The position numbers and the translations under genes are program-made. Of a stretch of DNA of 64,000 nt, positions 21,909-32,593 are shown one piece after another. The notes under the pieces are model-generated. The model searched no databases. It was given only the letters and a program-made list of their open reading frames with translations, and had not been told where the DNA came from. Origin of the DNA: Emiliania huxleyi CCMP1516 (taxonomy: Eukaryota > Haptophyta > Isochrysidales > Noelaerhabdaceae); contig NW_005198391.1 of NCBI RefSeq assembly GCF_000372725.1, positions 364,944 through 428,943 on the forward strand. The letters are read 5' to 3'. How positions within the stretch are numbered: the stretch's first letter is position 1; each line of letters begins with the position of its first letter.

Positions 21909-23323
21909 TCGCCCCCTGCTGCGCCTCGCCCGCAGCGTCGGCGCCGGAGGCGCCGGCGCCGGAGGCGGAGGGCGGCACCATGATGGCAACCATCTCGGCG
22001 ACCTTGGACTTCGGGTCCTTTGATCCGCCGCGCGAGGTTGCCACCTCCATGAAGACCTCGCCCATGATGCCGAGCGCCTGCGCGCGCCTCAGCCGCTGCA
22101 CCTCGTCGACGGAGTGGTCGCGGCAGAGCTTGTGCGTGACGGTTGTGATGGTGCGCTCGATGTCGATCACCGACACGTGCCACATCGCCTCGAGGAAGAT
22201 CGGCAGCGAGTCCTGCGTCGCCTTGAGCTGCGTCGCGCTCAGCCCCGAGAGCGGGTCCGCCGGCTCGCCTTCGCTCTTGTCGGCGATCTCCTTGACCATG
22301 CGGTAGGTGCGCAGCGCGGCGCCGGCGGCGCGGATCCCCGCCCCCGCCGCGGCCGTGTGGTTGTCGAACGAGATCTTCTTGCCCTTCCACGCGGCGACGT
22401 GCCCGTCCACGCCGAGGGTCGACTTTCGGTATCCGACGAACTCTGCGGCACGACAGCGGTAGATCTCGGCGACGACAAAGAGGAGGCAGTCGCCGAAGGA
22501 GACGGCGATCAGCTCCTCCGCCTCGCTCTTGCAGAACTGGCGGAAGCGCTCCTCGTCGCCGCCGACGTACGGCGCGACCATGTCCACCTGTTCACAGCAG
22601 TGGGTGTGAAGAGACGCTGTTCACAGCTGAGGACGTACGGCGCGACCATGTCCACCAGCCGCAGCGCGCACTCCACCTCGCGCTTCTTTTGCCGCACGCC
22701 CAGCCGGCCCATCGAGACGCCGCCCTCCATCGACGCGGCGGTGGCGAGGGCGAGGGTGCCTGCCGCAGCACCCGGGTCTGCGTCACCGCGCCGGCACGCA
22801 GGGAGGGGGAGAGGCGGGAGGCGCGGGAGGCGCGCGAGGGAGAGGCGAGAGGCGAGAGGCACGCGCCGATGTAGGGCTCGAAACGCTCCGAGCCGAACAG
22901 CATGGTGAAAAAGACCTGGGGAGTGGGCGGGGCGGGGGTGGGGAGCGGCTTGGGGTGGCGGGGCGGCCGCGAGGGGAGGGCTCGCCCCGGCGTCCATGAA
23001 GTTCTTTTCGACGCCGGACGCGCCGTGCGCGTCGTACTTTGCGCGGGAGCGCTCGTCCGCGAGGACCTGGTACGCCTCCGAGATGGCCTGGAACTGCTCC
23101 TTCGCCTCCTCGTCGCCCGGGTTCTTGTCGGGGTGCAGCCGCAGCGCCTTCTTGTAGTACGCCTGCACCGCAAGGGCGCACAGCCGCGGCTCAGCAGGCA
23201 AGCGAGCGGTGTGTGCGCCTCCACCGCCCACGCCGCCTCGCCTTCTTGATGGCGTCCGTCGACGCATCGTACCGCACGCCCAGAGAGTCGTAGTATCGCG
23301 TGTCCTTGGGCGCGCGCCCGCTC

Positions 23324-23364
<41 letters not shown>

Positions 23365-24032
23365 TCCGCCGCCGGCCTCGTCCTCGAGCTGGCTAGCGAG
23401 CTGCGCGTCGGTCTGCAGGTTGTACTCGTACCACTCGCGCTTCTCCTGGTCCCAGTCCTTGCCCTTGTTCGACTCGACAACCTCCTCGACCGTGTTGATT
23501 GCGCCGCGCGTCACCTGCAGCAGCGCGGGGCGCCGGTCGGCGCGGGGCAGCGCACTCGCGGCGGCGGCGCTGTGCCCGCGCCAGCGCCGCGTGCGCGTGT
23601 GTGGAGTGCGAGAGGGGAAGGGCGTTCCTGCAGGCAGCCCACCGCGGCGCCGGCGACCGGCAGTGCCACCGCACCCAGAATCCCCGTCACGAGCCCCGTG
23701 AAGAAACCTCCGACGCCCTGTGTTTGTGCCCCGACGATGGGCGCCGCAATCAGCCCGACGGTGCCGCCGACCACCCCCTTGAGCGCTGATTTTAGGCCCG
23801 ACGAGGCGCCCGCAATCTGAAGCAGGGAGCGCGGGCGTTTAGAGTTCGAGGGCGGGCGCCAGCGGCTGCGGGCCGGCGGCCGCACCAAATTCTTTGGCTT
23901 GCGCATCGAAAACATGTCAAAAGGGAGGTCAGGGGGCTCATCGTCGGGCGCAGCGCCGGCGGACGAGCTCGCGGCGCCTTCCGACGAGGCCGGCGCGGCT
24001 AGCTTTGTGGAGTCCACTTGCGTCGGCGCCAT
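21691..24032 (-). CDS. DNAJ-X type J-domain co-chaperone (7 exons)
   Basis: Exons 24032-23886, 23816-23643, 23514-23242, 23162-22986, 22915-22867, 22759-22656 and 22587-21691 join in phase to about 606 residues; donors GT, GT, GC, GC, GC, GT. Order: acidic N-terminus; Gly/Ala-rich hydrophobic stretch (GGTVGLIAAPIVGA) that may insert in a membrane; W-Y-E-Y-N-L region; poly-Gly; J domain with HPDKNPGDEEAK; then the DNAJ-X region (FFTMLFGSERFEPYIGTLAL, VAPYVGGDEERFRQFCKSEA); and a C-terminal SAP-like helix pair (LEELRQMKVGELKRRLRERG). HPD is intact, so it should stimulate Hsp70. The sixth intron is a recent insertion with duplicated exon sequence. Confidence 0.9.
22588..22655 (-). mobile_element. 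Introner-like intron in the DNAJ gene (68 bp)
   Basis: The first 24 bases of the intron repeat the first 24 bases of the next exon exactly (both start GTGGACATGG). The remaining 44 bases contain CTGTGAACAG, then CTCTTCACACC, then CTGTGAACAG ending at the acceptor. The donor GT comes from the exon copy, the AG from the inserted part. Confidence 0.8.
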
Positions 24033-24220
24033 CGTCAGCAGCTAAGGCGCCCGCGCCTGGGCCGCCTTCCCCCACGGAAAAAGAATTCTGCGCCGTTGTG
24101 AGGTTAATGACTACTACTCCAAGTGCTCCAAGTGCACCACACTGATAACACACGCGCGAACCGATGCACACGAAACAAGGGGACCACCATCTGTCTCCAA
24201 AGCTCGCCTACTCGTATCTC

Positions 24221-24402
24221 TCATTGTGCTCGCCGCCGCTTGAACAGCTGTGGCCCGCCCTCGGGGCCGCCCGCGCCTCCGAAACGCAGCGCGCTTGCGC
24301 CAGGCAGCCCCGCGGCCGCTGCCGCTTCCGCAAAGTGTACGCACGCGGCCTGGATCGAGCGGTTGTGCTCGGCCACTGCGCCGTCGGCGAGCGTCGCGCC
24401 TG

Positions 24403-24445
<43 letters not shown>

Positions 24446-24814
24446 GAGTCACATAACCTCGTGGGCCGGGTGTGTGGTGGGTTCGCAGCTGGCGGCGCCT
24501 GCAGCGGCGGCCAGCTCGCGCTGCAGCTCCTCCTCCTGCTCCGGGTCGCGCATCGTACTCAGCAGCATGGGGATAGTCGCCGAGTGCTCTGTCAGGCTGA
24601 GCGGTTGCACGGCCTGGTCCTGCAGCAGCGCCTCCTCAGCGATCACGCGATCGGAAAGCAGCTGCAGCTGCTGTGAGAGGAGCTGAAAGTGGCCCAGCGC
24701 GGCGGGCCAGTTGTGCAGCCGCCCGCCCTCCTCGGCGGACGCGATCGTCCGCTCCAGATCCACAGCCCGCTCGTGTAGAGCGGTGATGGTGCTTCGAAGC
24801 TGCCCGGCCTCCAT
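24221..24814 (-). CDS. MED8: Mediator complex subunit 8 (2 exons)
   Basis: Exons 24814-24499 and 24399-24221 join in phase (GC donor, GCAG^GCGCCG) to 164 residues. The pattern matches MED8: N-terminal helix, W-P-A-A-L-G-H-F, LLSQQLQLLSDRV, a middle V-Q-P-L-S-L-T segment (animals: I-P-L-V-L-S-P-D) and a distal helix. It belongs to the head module of Mediator, bridging transcription factors and RNA polymerase II. The intron's pyrimidine tract is a CT microsatellite. Confidence 0.75.
24405..24440 (+). repeat. (GA)18 microsatellite used as a polypyrimidine tract
   Basis: A perfect GA run on the plus strand is a CT run on the MED8 gene strand, a few bases before the CCACAG acceptor. Length variation could affect splicing. 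Confidence 0.85.
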
Positions 24815-25120
24815 TCTTTGGCTCCGGCCACAACGGCGAAAAGAATTCTTGAACGACAGCGTCTCTCACAGCACACAGGCACGACAAGGGCGCGGACTGG
24901 CGCGGACTGGCACACACACCGGCTCACCACGGCGAAAAGAATGTAGAAACTAAGAAAACACCGCCTCGGTGTGGGTGGGAGGACAAAAGAATGTAAATCC
25001 GTCTTTGCGTTGACTGTTTTCTTTCTTTTAGGCACAGTTCGAGAGATTGTTTTAGCAAAACAAATCTTTGTTTGCGAAAGAAATAGATTTTTACAACGCA
25101 AGGGTTGTCATTCGTGAGCT

Positions 25121-25618
25121 GTGTGCTGTGCGTCCAGCAGTCCGGACCCGGAGGCGCTGTTCAACACGACGCTGCTCCGGCTCGCTGCAGCCAAATTGCC
25201 TCGGCAAGAGGGCCCGACGCTGCTGGTCGGCGAAGGCGGTTTTCACGACGATTGGCCTGTGGATGTGCCAGCCGCTCCTGCTGCCACAGGCTTCACCGCT
25301 TTCAGAGGCACACCCAAGGCGGTCATCTCGGTCCTTCCTCAAGCGCTGAGCGTTACCGAGTTCTTCCCGCATTGGGATCTTGTCGAGGTCTCGGACGCAA
25401 TGGGCGCCCGCACCCTTTCTTTCGATGCGGTACAGCAGCTCGCTTGTGCCCAAGCTCGTCATATCGAGGGGGAGGCTGGAAGCTCCTTCGTCAGAGCCGT
25501 CTGCCACTGGCGAGCCGTTGGCGCGCTCAGCGACAAAGCAGCCGAAAGTACTTCGGATGACGCGAGTGACGTGTGTCGTCGGCTCCACCAAGGTAGGGGG
25601 GAGAGAGTGAGAGACTAG
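25121..25618 (+). pseudogene. Unrecognised open frame, possibly a decayed or partial gene
   Basis: An open frame of about 165 codons with protein-like composition (EGPTLLVGEGGFHDDWPVDV and TEFFPHWDLVEVSDA) but no ATG near its start and no family match. The reverse strand is also open for 166 codons. It may be an exon of a gene whose other parts I cannot find, or a remnant. Confidence 0.25.
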
Positions 25619-26158
25619 CCATCACACCCAGCCGTCCCGCCTCCCTCCCCCTTCGGCCTCTATCGCCTCTTCGCCTGTTGCTGCCGCCCGCGCGCCGCGG
25701 TGTGCCGCGCATGCCCACTGCCACTCGCCCAGCCGCGCTCGCATCGTTTTGCGGCGCCGGCACGCGCGCCGGCGTGCGGGTCGGCGCGTGCCTCCTGAGA
25801 TGACTTTGCACTTTCGCCGCGCTCTCTTGGCATGTGTCTTGGTCTCTCGCGGCACGCGGGAATTGCGGATTGGGACGGATTGCGCGCGCGGACATTGCGC
25901 TTTGCCGTTTGCGGCGCGCAGGCAGCGGCGGGCGCGCTCTCATGACTGGACACGCCGCGCCGCCCCCACCCCCCCAGTCCGCTCAACCCCGTTTTATTTA
26001 TTTACTAGTCCAGCGCAGGTACACAGTATCATACCACGCGCCTGAGGGGCAGCCGGTCACATTCATGGAACATGCGCCCCGGGCGAGAGCGAGACACCGT
26101 TTTGCATCATGTGTGCCTGGTGTGCACGCTCACGACTACCCGTAACTAACATACAGAC
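25619..26158. other. No gene seen
   Basis: GC-rich sequence without supported genes. Poly-C near 25966-25980 and a small A/T-rich segment near 25990-26010. Confidence 0.4.
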
Positions 26159-26950
26159 TCATTGCCTCGACTGGTAGATGTAGACGCCGACCAGACCAAA
26201 CACCACCTCGACGGCGCCCTGCGTCGCCACGTCTCCGCCACTCGCGCCAGTTGCCACACGAAGCAAGTCGGTCAAGCCGGTACTCAATGCGCCGAGGCCA
26301 GCGAGGAGGACGGCCGCACCGAGAAGGCCAGACTTGCGTCCCTGCGCCTTCTCCTCCTGCAGCTTCTCGTAGTCGGTCTTTAGCTGCCGCAGCGTCGCCA
26401 TCTCCTCGCGCACCGTGCGCCGCGTCGCTAGTAGCGTCTGGTCGACCGCCGAGGTGGACTTCTCCAGCTTCGCAAGCATTCGCCGCGTCTCCTCGTCCGC
26501 CAGGCTCGCTCCCTGCGGCGAGGTCGCTCGTGAGCTGAGCTCGGCGGGCGTCCGACACAGGTCGAAAGTGGGCACCCAGCACAGATACACAAATCAGAGG
26601 GCGGGTTTGCGTGGGCGGGCTGCCTTGGCTTCCAGCTGCGCTCGCAGCGCGTCTGAACTAGCGTCCATCTCTTCGAGGACAGCCGAGAGGACGCGCTGCG
26701 TCTCGGCCTCGATCAATCGAAATCGAGACTCCTCCGTATCGTCGAGCGCGTCCACTTTCATCCCGGCAAATGCCTTTTCGAGTTCACGGCGCAATACCTC
26801 GTCAAAGTCTGTCTCCAGATCAGAGCTGTCGCCCGCGACGGGCGCGCCGGCTCGCGGCGACGCAGCACGCAACACAACGTGTCCCGGCACTCGCGCGATC
26901 TCCGCAGGACCCCACGCCACGGCAGCCACGGCAGCCAGATTGGCGAGCAT
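26159..26950 (-). CDS. Predicted organelle coiled-coil membrane protein (2 exons)
   Basis: Exons 26950-26624 and 26512-26159 join in phase (GC donor, AAG^GCAGCC) to 226 residues. The N-terminus (MLANLAAVAAVAWGPAEIAR) is hydrophobic and Ala-rich, as in algal targeting peptides. The middle is charged coiled coil (ETDFDEVLRRELEKAF, then RRTVREEMATLRQLKTDYEK). The C-terminus has two hydrophobic segments (SGLLGAAVLLAGLGAL and GAVEVVFGLVGVYIY). I do not recognise the family. A membrane-anchored plastid protein is the likely class. Confidence 0.65.
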
Positions 26951-28639
26951 TTGTGAACCCCTTTCTTTTTTTGAGCTGCCTTCGATGGAATGAAATAAAC
27001 GCAAGGCGCTCACACGCACATCGCTCTCGGGCCCACAGACATCCCGCACACCCGCCGCCCCCGCGCGCCCCCCACCCCGGCCGGGAGAAAGGGGAGTGAC
27101 AGTTTGGGATGGCAACAGTCGAGCGAGATACCTCGCTCGCTCGCACTCCATGTGCGAGAACGCAGATAAGGACTGGGTGGTCCGGCCCACAAGTCCGGCT
27201 CATGCGCCCCGAGCTGACCCTCTACCGCACTGAACACTTCAGCCCCCTCGCTCCCAACCCATCCACCTCGCCGAGTGCCGAGGTGCGCGATCTCGGGCCG
27301 CGCCGCGCAATCTCGGGCGATCTCGGAGCGTCGCTTGCGCGGGCCGCGGCGGCACACCTAGTTGCTCAAAAGCGGTCCGGTCGGCAGGTTTAGGGAAGGA
27401 GGGGACGCAGCGAGCGTCCACCCCCCGGGGCCAGCGCGCGGCTCGCGCGCCGCCCCACCCACGCCGGCCCACGAGGGGTCGAGGGCCGGTCGTCCATCGC
27501 CATGTCCCGGGATGTCCAGCGTGGACGTGTCCCGGGGGAAGCTGTGACTAAGGGCACCCCGTTCCTCCTCTCCCCGCACTCCCTCAGGCTGAGGGCTGCC
27601 AGGCCGCGGTCGGTCGGCCTGGGTCGCGAACAGGAAGGGGCCAGACTAGGGACCAGATCGCTAAGCTTCCACTGGTGCGAACAGTACTAGACGTCGACCG
27701 AAGCCGCCTCCGCTTTCTTTTTTCAAGCTGACAATCCACACCTAACCTCCATGTGGTGACTTGTTGGACCACCAACAATTGGGGCTGGGGCTGCGGACGG
27801 ATCCAGTGTATCTGATCTCTGACTCTGCCTGTCAATCAACTCTCAATTAACTGTCATTCTTCAGCTGCGGCCATCGCAGCAGATCGCCAATGTGTCAATG
27901 AGCTTGCAGCCTCCTGCGGCGAAAGAAAGAAAGAATTTTACAACAAAGCTCCCTCTCACGACACTGGGCACGCCTTGTGAGTTGTGTTTAGTGCCACAGT
28001 GCGCGCCTGCATGCTGCAAGTTGTCGTGAAAGAAAGAAATACACGGAACTCGGCCTCCGTGCTGGTGTCCCTCCCTGAGGTTGTCCTTTTCTTCGACTTT
28101 GTTGCTTTTTTCAGTCCGCCCGCACCTCCTCCTGGTGCTCCTGGGTAGGCTATAGCCTGGGGGGATGGGGACGAGGCTCCGAGGCTCGAGGTCGAGCCGT
28201 GGGATTATCTGAAGGGGGTTAATAAAAAGTTCGGGAGCTCGAGGCTTGAGAGAGGCGGGCTTGAGCCTTGACAGAGGTCAGACGGTCAGAGAATCAATCC
28301 ATAATTAATGAATGTGGGGTTGCCGCTCCCTTGCGGACGCCCCTCTGTTGTGTGTGCAGTGACCAGTGTGTGGCTTTTGTTTTTCTATCTCAATAGGTCT
28401 CTTAAGGATGAGGATCAAGGTGGTCCGACCCAGGTTCGGCACCGGGCACCGACTCAGTATACAAAATCCGCCTGCGGGCTGGCCGGCACCTTCTCGACCT
28501 CTCCGTGTCATGCAACGTTTATATGCGCCTCTCGGGCTCTCGCCCTCTTCTATCTCTCCCGCGGACGAGCCCGACCCCGCGCCTTCGCCTGGCCCGGACG
28601 CTCGCTCGTGCGCTACGCGTGCTAACCTAAAGGCCTGAT
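26951..28639. other. 1.7-kb region without supported genes
   Basis: Only short, mutually contradictory frames. A/T-rich patches (27700-27950, 28180-28420) with GAAAGAAAG words and a TTAATAAAAAG stretch near 28216 suggest old repeat or 3' end material. No terminal repeats or RNA gene identified. Confidence 0.4.
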
Positions 28640-29552
28640 TCACTCCTGCTTCGCGATCCAGTAAAAGTAGCCTGCGTCGATCCTCAGCGACCCGTCCAGC
28701 CACTCGTAATCGTCCATCTCCAACATCGCGTCCTCGCTCTTGACCTGCTCTTCCTTGAGGCTGCCTGGGACAAAGTTATCCGGGTCGGCCTCGGATGCGG
28801 GGTTGTCCTACGAAACAGTCCCAAGGAAGGCCTGAGTGGTAACTGGCTCAGGGGAGCATCCTCGAGGGGGGGGGGGAGGGGGAGGCCTCGACGCACTGGC
28901 ACCAGACAGAGACTGACTCACCGACCAGGTCCTCAACCTTGCTCACACCCTCGAACGAGTCCTTGTTCACCGCCTGCGCAGTCTTTTTGCCACCAATGTC
29001 GACATAATAATACTTGCCGTCTTGGATGTCGTCGCCCCAGTGCGTCGCCGCGAGCTTGTAGATCTCTGTGCTATCCGACGCGAGCGCTTTGGCGAGCGGG
29101 CCGTTGGACGAGGCCTTGTACACCGAGACGTTGGCCTTTACGAAGTCGAGGACCGTCGCAAAATCGCCCCCAATGGCCTTGTCCGCGAACGTTCTTCCAG
29201 CCATGAGTGCTGCCGGTCCGCTTGGCTTTGCCTTCTTTGCCGGCGGCTCGCCCGACGCCGTATTCCCAGCGGCGCCGTCCGCCTTTGCCTTGCCCTCTGC
29301 CGAGTACGCAGCTTCGTCGTAGCCCTTGCTCTCCATCTTGACGTATCCTTTCTTCTCCTTCGATGCGATGAGCTTGGCTATCGGCTTCTTGATGGGCTTG
29401 TACTTGCCGCCATTAATCGCCTTTCCGCACCGTCCAAACCAGACCGCAAATGTGCCGTCGCCCTTGTCGCTGACAATCCAAAACTTGTTGCTCTTGCAAC
29501 CGTGGAACTCCCAGCGGTCCGCGGTCTTGTAATCGTCGGACTCGCAGCCCAT
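28640..29552 (-). CDS. WGR-domain protein (2 exons)
   Basis: Exons 29552-28926 and 28807-28640 join in phase (donor CTG^GTCGGT; a GTGAGT four bases downstream is out of phase) to 264 residues. The N-terminus KFWIVSDKGDGTFAVWFGRC, then GKAINGGKYKPIKKPIAKL, fits the WGR fold, with F-G-R-C in place of W-G-R. WGR domains occur next to PARP catalytic domains and bind nucleic acid ends. A Lys/Ala linker with a nuclear-type signal (PPAKKAKP) follows, then a region shared with no family I know and an acidic C-terminus. No PARP catalytic domain is present. Confidence 0.7.
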
Positions 29553-29789
29553 AGTGTGATCGTGCGTTTTGCGCACTCGGGGCGGGGACGAACGCCCGCG
29601 ACGAACGTGCACGGAGGGTCAGAGGCACACGCACGCACGCACGCACGTAGCCGAGGGGACCCAGTACCAGCCCAGTACGCCCCACTGACCAGCACTGGCT
29701 CCCCAATTCAGATGGGTAAAAAAGCACAAGGTCCCCGCCCGTACTTCCAGAGTCAATTCACCCGTAAATAGCCGGCAGCCGACCGCCCT

Positions 29790-30785
29790 CTAGTCTCTCG
29801 CTTCGTCTACGCCATCTCTCCGCGCCGCTGTCTCGCCCAAGCGAAGGCGTGGCTTGGGGCAAAGTACCACCTGCCCCCTCCTGGGGCTGCGAATGTTGTG
29901 GTCGTCTTCAACGCGGCGGAGGTCCTTGGAACGCTCGAAAGCGCCGTCGCTCTGCACCTGCAGCTTCCTGCTGTAGCGCATGCTCCGCTTGTCCTCGAGG
30001 CCATGACGCGTGACGCTATTGGTCTCGAGGCTGTAGAATCGCCACCGCTGGGTGCCGTTTAACCCTTCACCGGCCCCGCGCAGCTCGCACAGCAGTGCCG
30101 ACAGCAGCCAGTCCCAGTTTGGGTTTTGAGCCCAGTGCCTCGCCATGTAGGAGTCCATCCGTCGGAGAAGCTGGGGCACCAGCTCACGAGAGATTATGTA
30201 CGCGCCGTTCCAGACGTCGCGCATCGGGTTGAACGAGCAGCGGCTGCTGAACTCTCCCGAGTCGCTTGCGCGCCCCTCGTGGTGGGCGTACATGACGACG
30301 CCACAGCTCGACTCGCGCGCCAGGGTGGCGCGCCGCGTCTCGTTCTTCACCCCCGGACGCAACGGGTTGAGGTTCACCCAGCTGAACTGCTCCCTGCGCA
30401 GCAGGCACTCGATCATGCGCCACGACTTTGCCGTCACCACCTCATCGTCTTCAAACACGACGGCGCGTGTGGTGCGCGCGGGCTCCGCCAGCAGTGTGAG
30501 CCACGCCCAGACGTGCGCAATGAGTGGCCCATCGTGCTCCATCCCGCGGAGAGACATGCGCATGCGCCGTCCGCCCCACGGCAGCCAGTTGCAGATCACG
30601 GCCCGCCGGTAGGCCGCCAGCCAGCCCGTCAGGTTTACCTCAGACCGCGGGCCGGGGGCCGGGATGGGGAGCACCTGCTCGTTCCGGGCAGGGTCGTTGC
30701 GGACAAAGGCCCGCAAGCGTGGGACGCCTCCGCCGTTGACAACGTAGAGTGCGGTGTCTTCGAGCGGTCCTCTCGACAGCGGCAT
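29790..30785 (-). CDS. Glycosyltransferase-like protein (GT25-type fold), 5' end uncertain
   Basis: The frame ends at 29790. Key blocks: GMEHDGPLIAHVWAWLTLL, then VVFEDDEVVTAKSWRMIE, an E-D-D motif like that of LPS/collagen galactosyltransferases (GT25), VNLNPLRPG, and DVWNGAYIISRELVPQLLRRM, where this family has G-A/T-x-G-Y-x-I/L-S. The Met at 30785 is only the first good one; the frame stays open and protein-like (CVPKAYTVPRRCPEREQPE) to about 30960, so an N-terminal exon with a signal anchor is likely. A TATAA on the minus strand at 31064-31069 fits a promoter just upstream. Confidence 0.6.
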   Translation of the reverse strand: MPLSRGPLEDTALYVVNGGGVPRLRAFVRNDPARNEQVLPIPAPGPRSEVNLTGWLAAYRRAVICNWLPWGGRRMRMSLRGMEHDGPLIAHVWAWLTLLAEPARTTRAVVFEDDEVVTAKSWRMIECLLRREQFSWVNLNPLRPGVKNETRRATLARESSCGVVMYAHHEGRASDSGEFSSRCSFNPMRDVWNGAYIISRELVPQLLRRMDSYMARHWAQNPNWDWLLSALLCELRGAGEGLNGTQRWRFYSLETNSVTRHGLEDKRSMRYSRKLQVQSDGAFERSKDLRRVEDDHNIRSPRRGQVVLCPKPRLRLGETAARRDGVDEARD

Positions 30786-31063
30786 GCGAGGAACACACCA
30801 GGGCCAGTTACCTGTGGGTTCTGGCTGCTCTCTCTCCGGGCAGCGGCGCGGGACTGTGTAGGCCTTCGGGACGCACGTTTCAAGTTCTGTCGAGTTCTGC
30901 CAGTCCGATTCCTCGCCCCTTGTTTTCTCTTCTTCCTTCTCTGTTAGAGAGCAAGAAAAACCGGCTGGCGCGAGCTGACAGGCGCGGGCGCGCTTTGGCG
31001 ATAGACGCTCTGGGGATAGAGGCGCCTCACACCGCGTTGCTTGGGCTGCACGGACATGCCCCC

Positions 31064-31069
31064 TTATAA
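31064..31069 (-). promoter_or_regulatory. Possible TATA box for the glycosyltransferase gene
   Basis: Minus strand reads TTATAAGGGGG about 100 bp before the protein-like part of the frame. The only support is motif and position. Confidence 0.35.
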
Positions 31070-31266
31070 CGCGCCGCGCGCCCGCGCCGCCCCCAACGAG
31101 CGCCCCGCCCCCCCCTTGCTGAGAGCTCACGTTTTGACGGACGCTTTCGCGCCCCGACCCAGGCTGTTTGTGAATCGCTGCAGAATCTGGTGGGCCCCTA
31201 GGGCGACCGCGTCCGTGCCAGCTGCATGCAGTCCCAACCCCTTGGGTGGCCATTGTAGGAATCGCC

Positions 31267-32114
31267 ATGGCGGGCCAGTCCGGAGAGGTTGTCATTGTGC
31301 CGCGCAACTTTGTCCTGCTGGATGAGCTCGACAAGTCGGAGAAGGCGCGACGCAAGCCGCCGGCCGCGCGCCCTGCCCCGCGCGCACTGAGCGGCACGCC
31401 GGCAACTGTCGCAGGCGGTTGGGGACATGACGTGCTCCTACGGGCTCGTGCAGCCCGACGACATTTGGCTGTGCGCTCCACCCCCGCCCGCCGCCAGCGT
31501 GCATCTGCCGGGAGAGGCGGACGAGTTTGCGCGTCCACGCCGCCGCCCCGCCGCGCAGGAACCACTGGAACGGCTCGATCCTCGGCCCGACCAGCTCCCA
31601 GGTGGGATCCTCGATGCTCCCTGCCTCGCCTCGCTCCACCGCTCCTCCCTCTGCCTCTCCTCCCTCCGCGCGTCCCTCTTGCTGAGTCTGGCGGCAGGCG
31701 CTCCACCAGACGCCGCACCCGCGCGTGCCAGGTCGAGGGCCGCATCCTCCAGCTCCTCATCTTTTGCGGCAAGGAGTATCCCAAAGCGGCGCCACAGGCG
31801 CGCCGCCGCCCCTCCGCCGGCCTAGAGAGGCTGCTCCTCCTGCTGCTACTTCCGCGCACGGTGGAAGGGCGGGCCCCACACGCGCCGCGCGCCGCCCGCC
31901 GCAGGTGAAGTTCATCTCGAAGGTGAACTTCCCCGGCATCGTCAGCGACACCGGCGTCGTCGACGTCCCGAAGGTGCTCTCGAAGGTGGGCGCCTCCCGG
32001 CAGTGGGACAGCAAGATGCGGATCGAAACCATCCTCAAGGATATCAAAAAGGCGCTCACGCTCCCCGAGTACAGGAAGGTCCTGCAGCCGCAAGACGGCG
32101 CTGAGTACTCATAG
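31267..32114 (+). CDS. Ubiquitin-conjugating enzyme variant, MMS2/UEV1 type (5 exons)
   Basis: Exons 31267-31344, 31415-31470, 31559-31601, 31732-31797 and 31905-32114 join in phase to 150 residues, near the usual 145. Donors: GC, GT, GT, GC. Marks: VPRNFVLLDELDKSEK, TCSYGLVQPDDIWL, HWNGSILGP, EGRILQLLIFCGKEYP, then GVVD, W-D and a helix with ILKDIKKAL. The E2 active-site Cys is absent, as in all UEVs. The family pairs with Ubc13 to build Lys63-linked ubiquitin chains in DNA damage tolerance and signalling. Confidence 0.92.
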
Positions 32115-32593
32115 TCTGGCGTGTGCGCGAGAGGGCGCGGGGTAGTAGAAGGGCGGGTCGGAGAGCAGGGGAGGGGGTGGCGTCTGGCGAGTCTCAGCGG
32201 GGGGCAGCCCTGCACGTGGCGCCTCGCCGCGCGGTCTCCAGCTGCGAGCTCCAGGTCGGGTCTGGGACCACCTATACACAGCTTCTTCCGCTTGTTCCTC
32301 CTCTGTGGCCGGCGGTACAATCTTTTATATCGGACTCTAGAGAGAGACGCGGAACCACACGCTCGCGCCGCGCGAGCGTCAGCCGTCACGCCGTCTCAGC
32401 TACGGCGTCACAGGCGCGCGCGCAGATCGCACTCTCGTCTGCGTGTGACTCGCTCTCGGTCTCGCATCTCGCTCGCCCAGTCTCCGCAGAGGCAGACCCG
32501 GAGCCGGACGCGGCGCACATGGAAACACGCAACCGGAGCTTACCCTCCTCTCGACGGGTAGCGATGCGCCGCTCATCCGGCGGCTGGCGTCAC

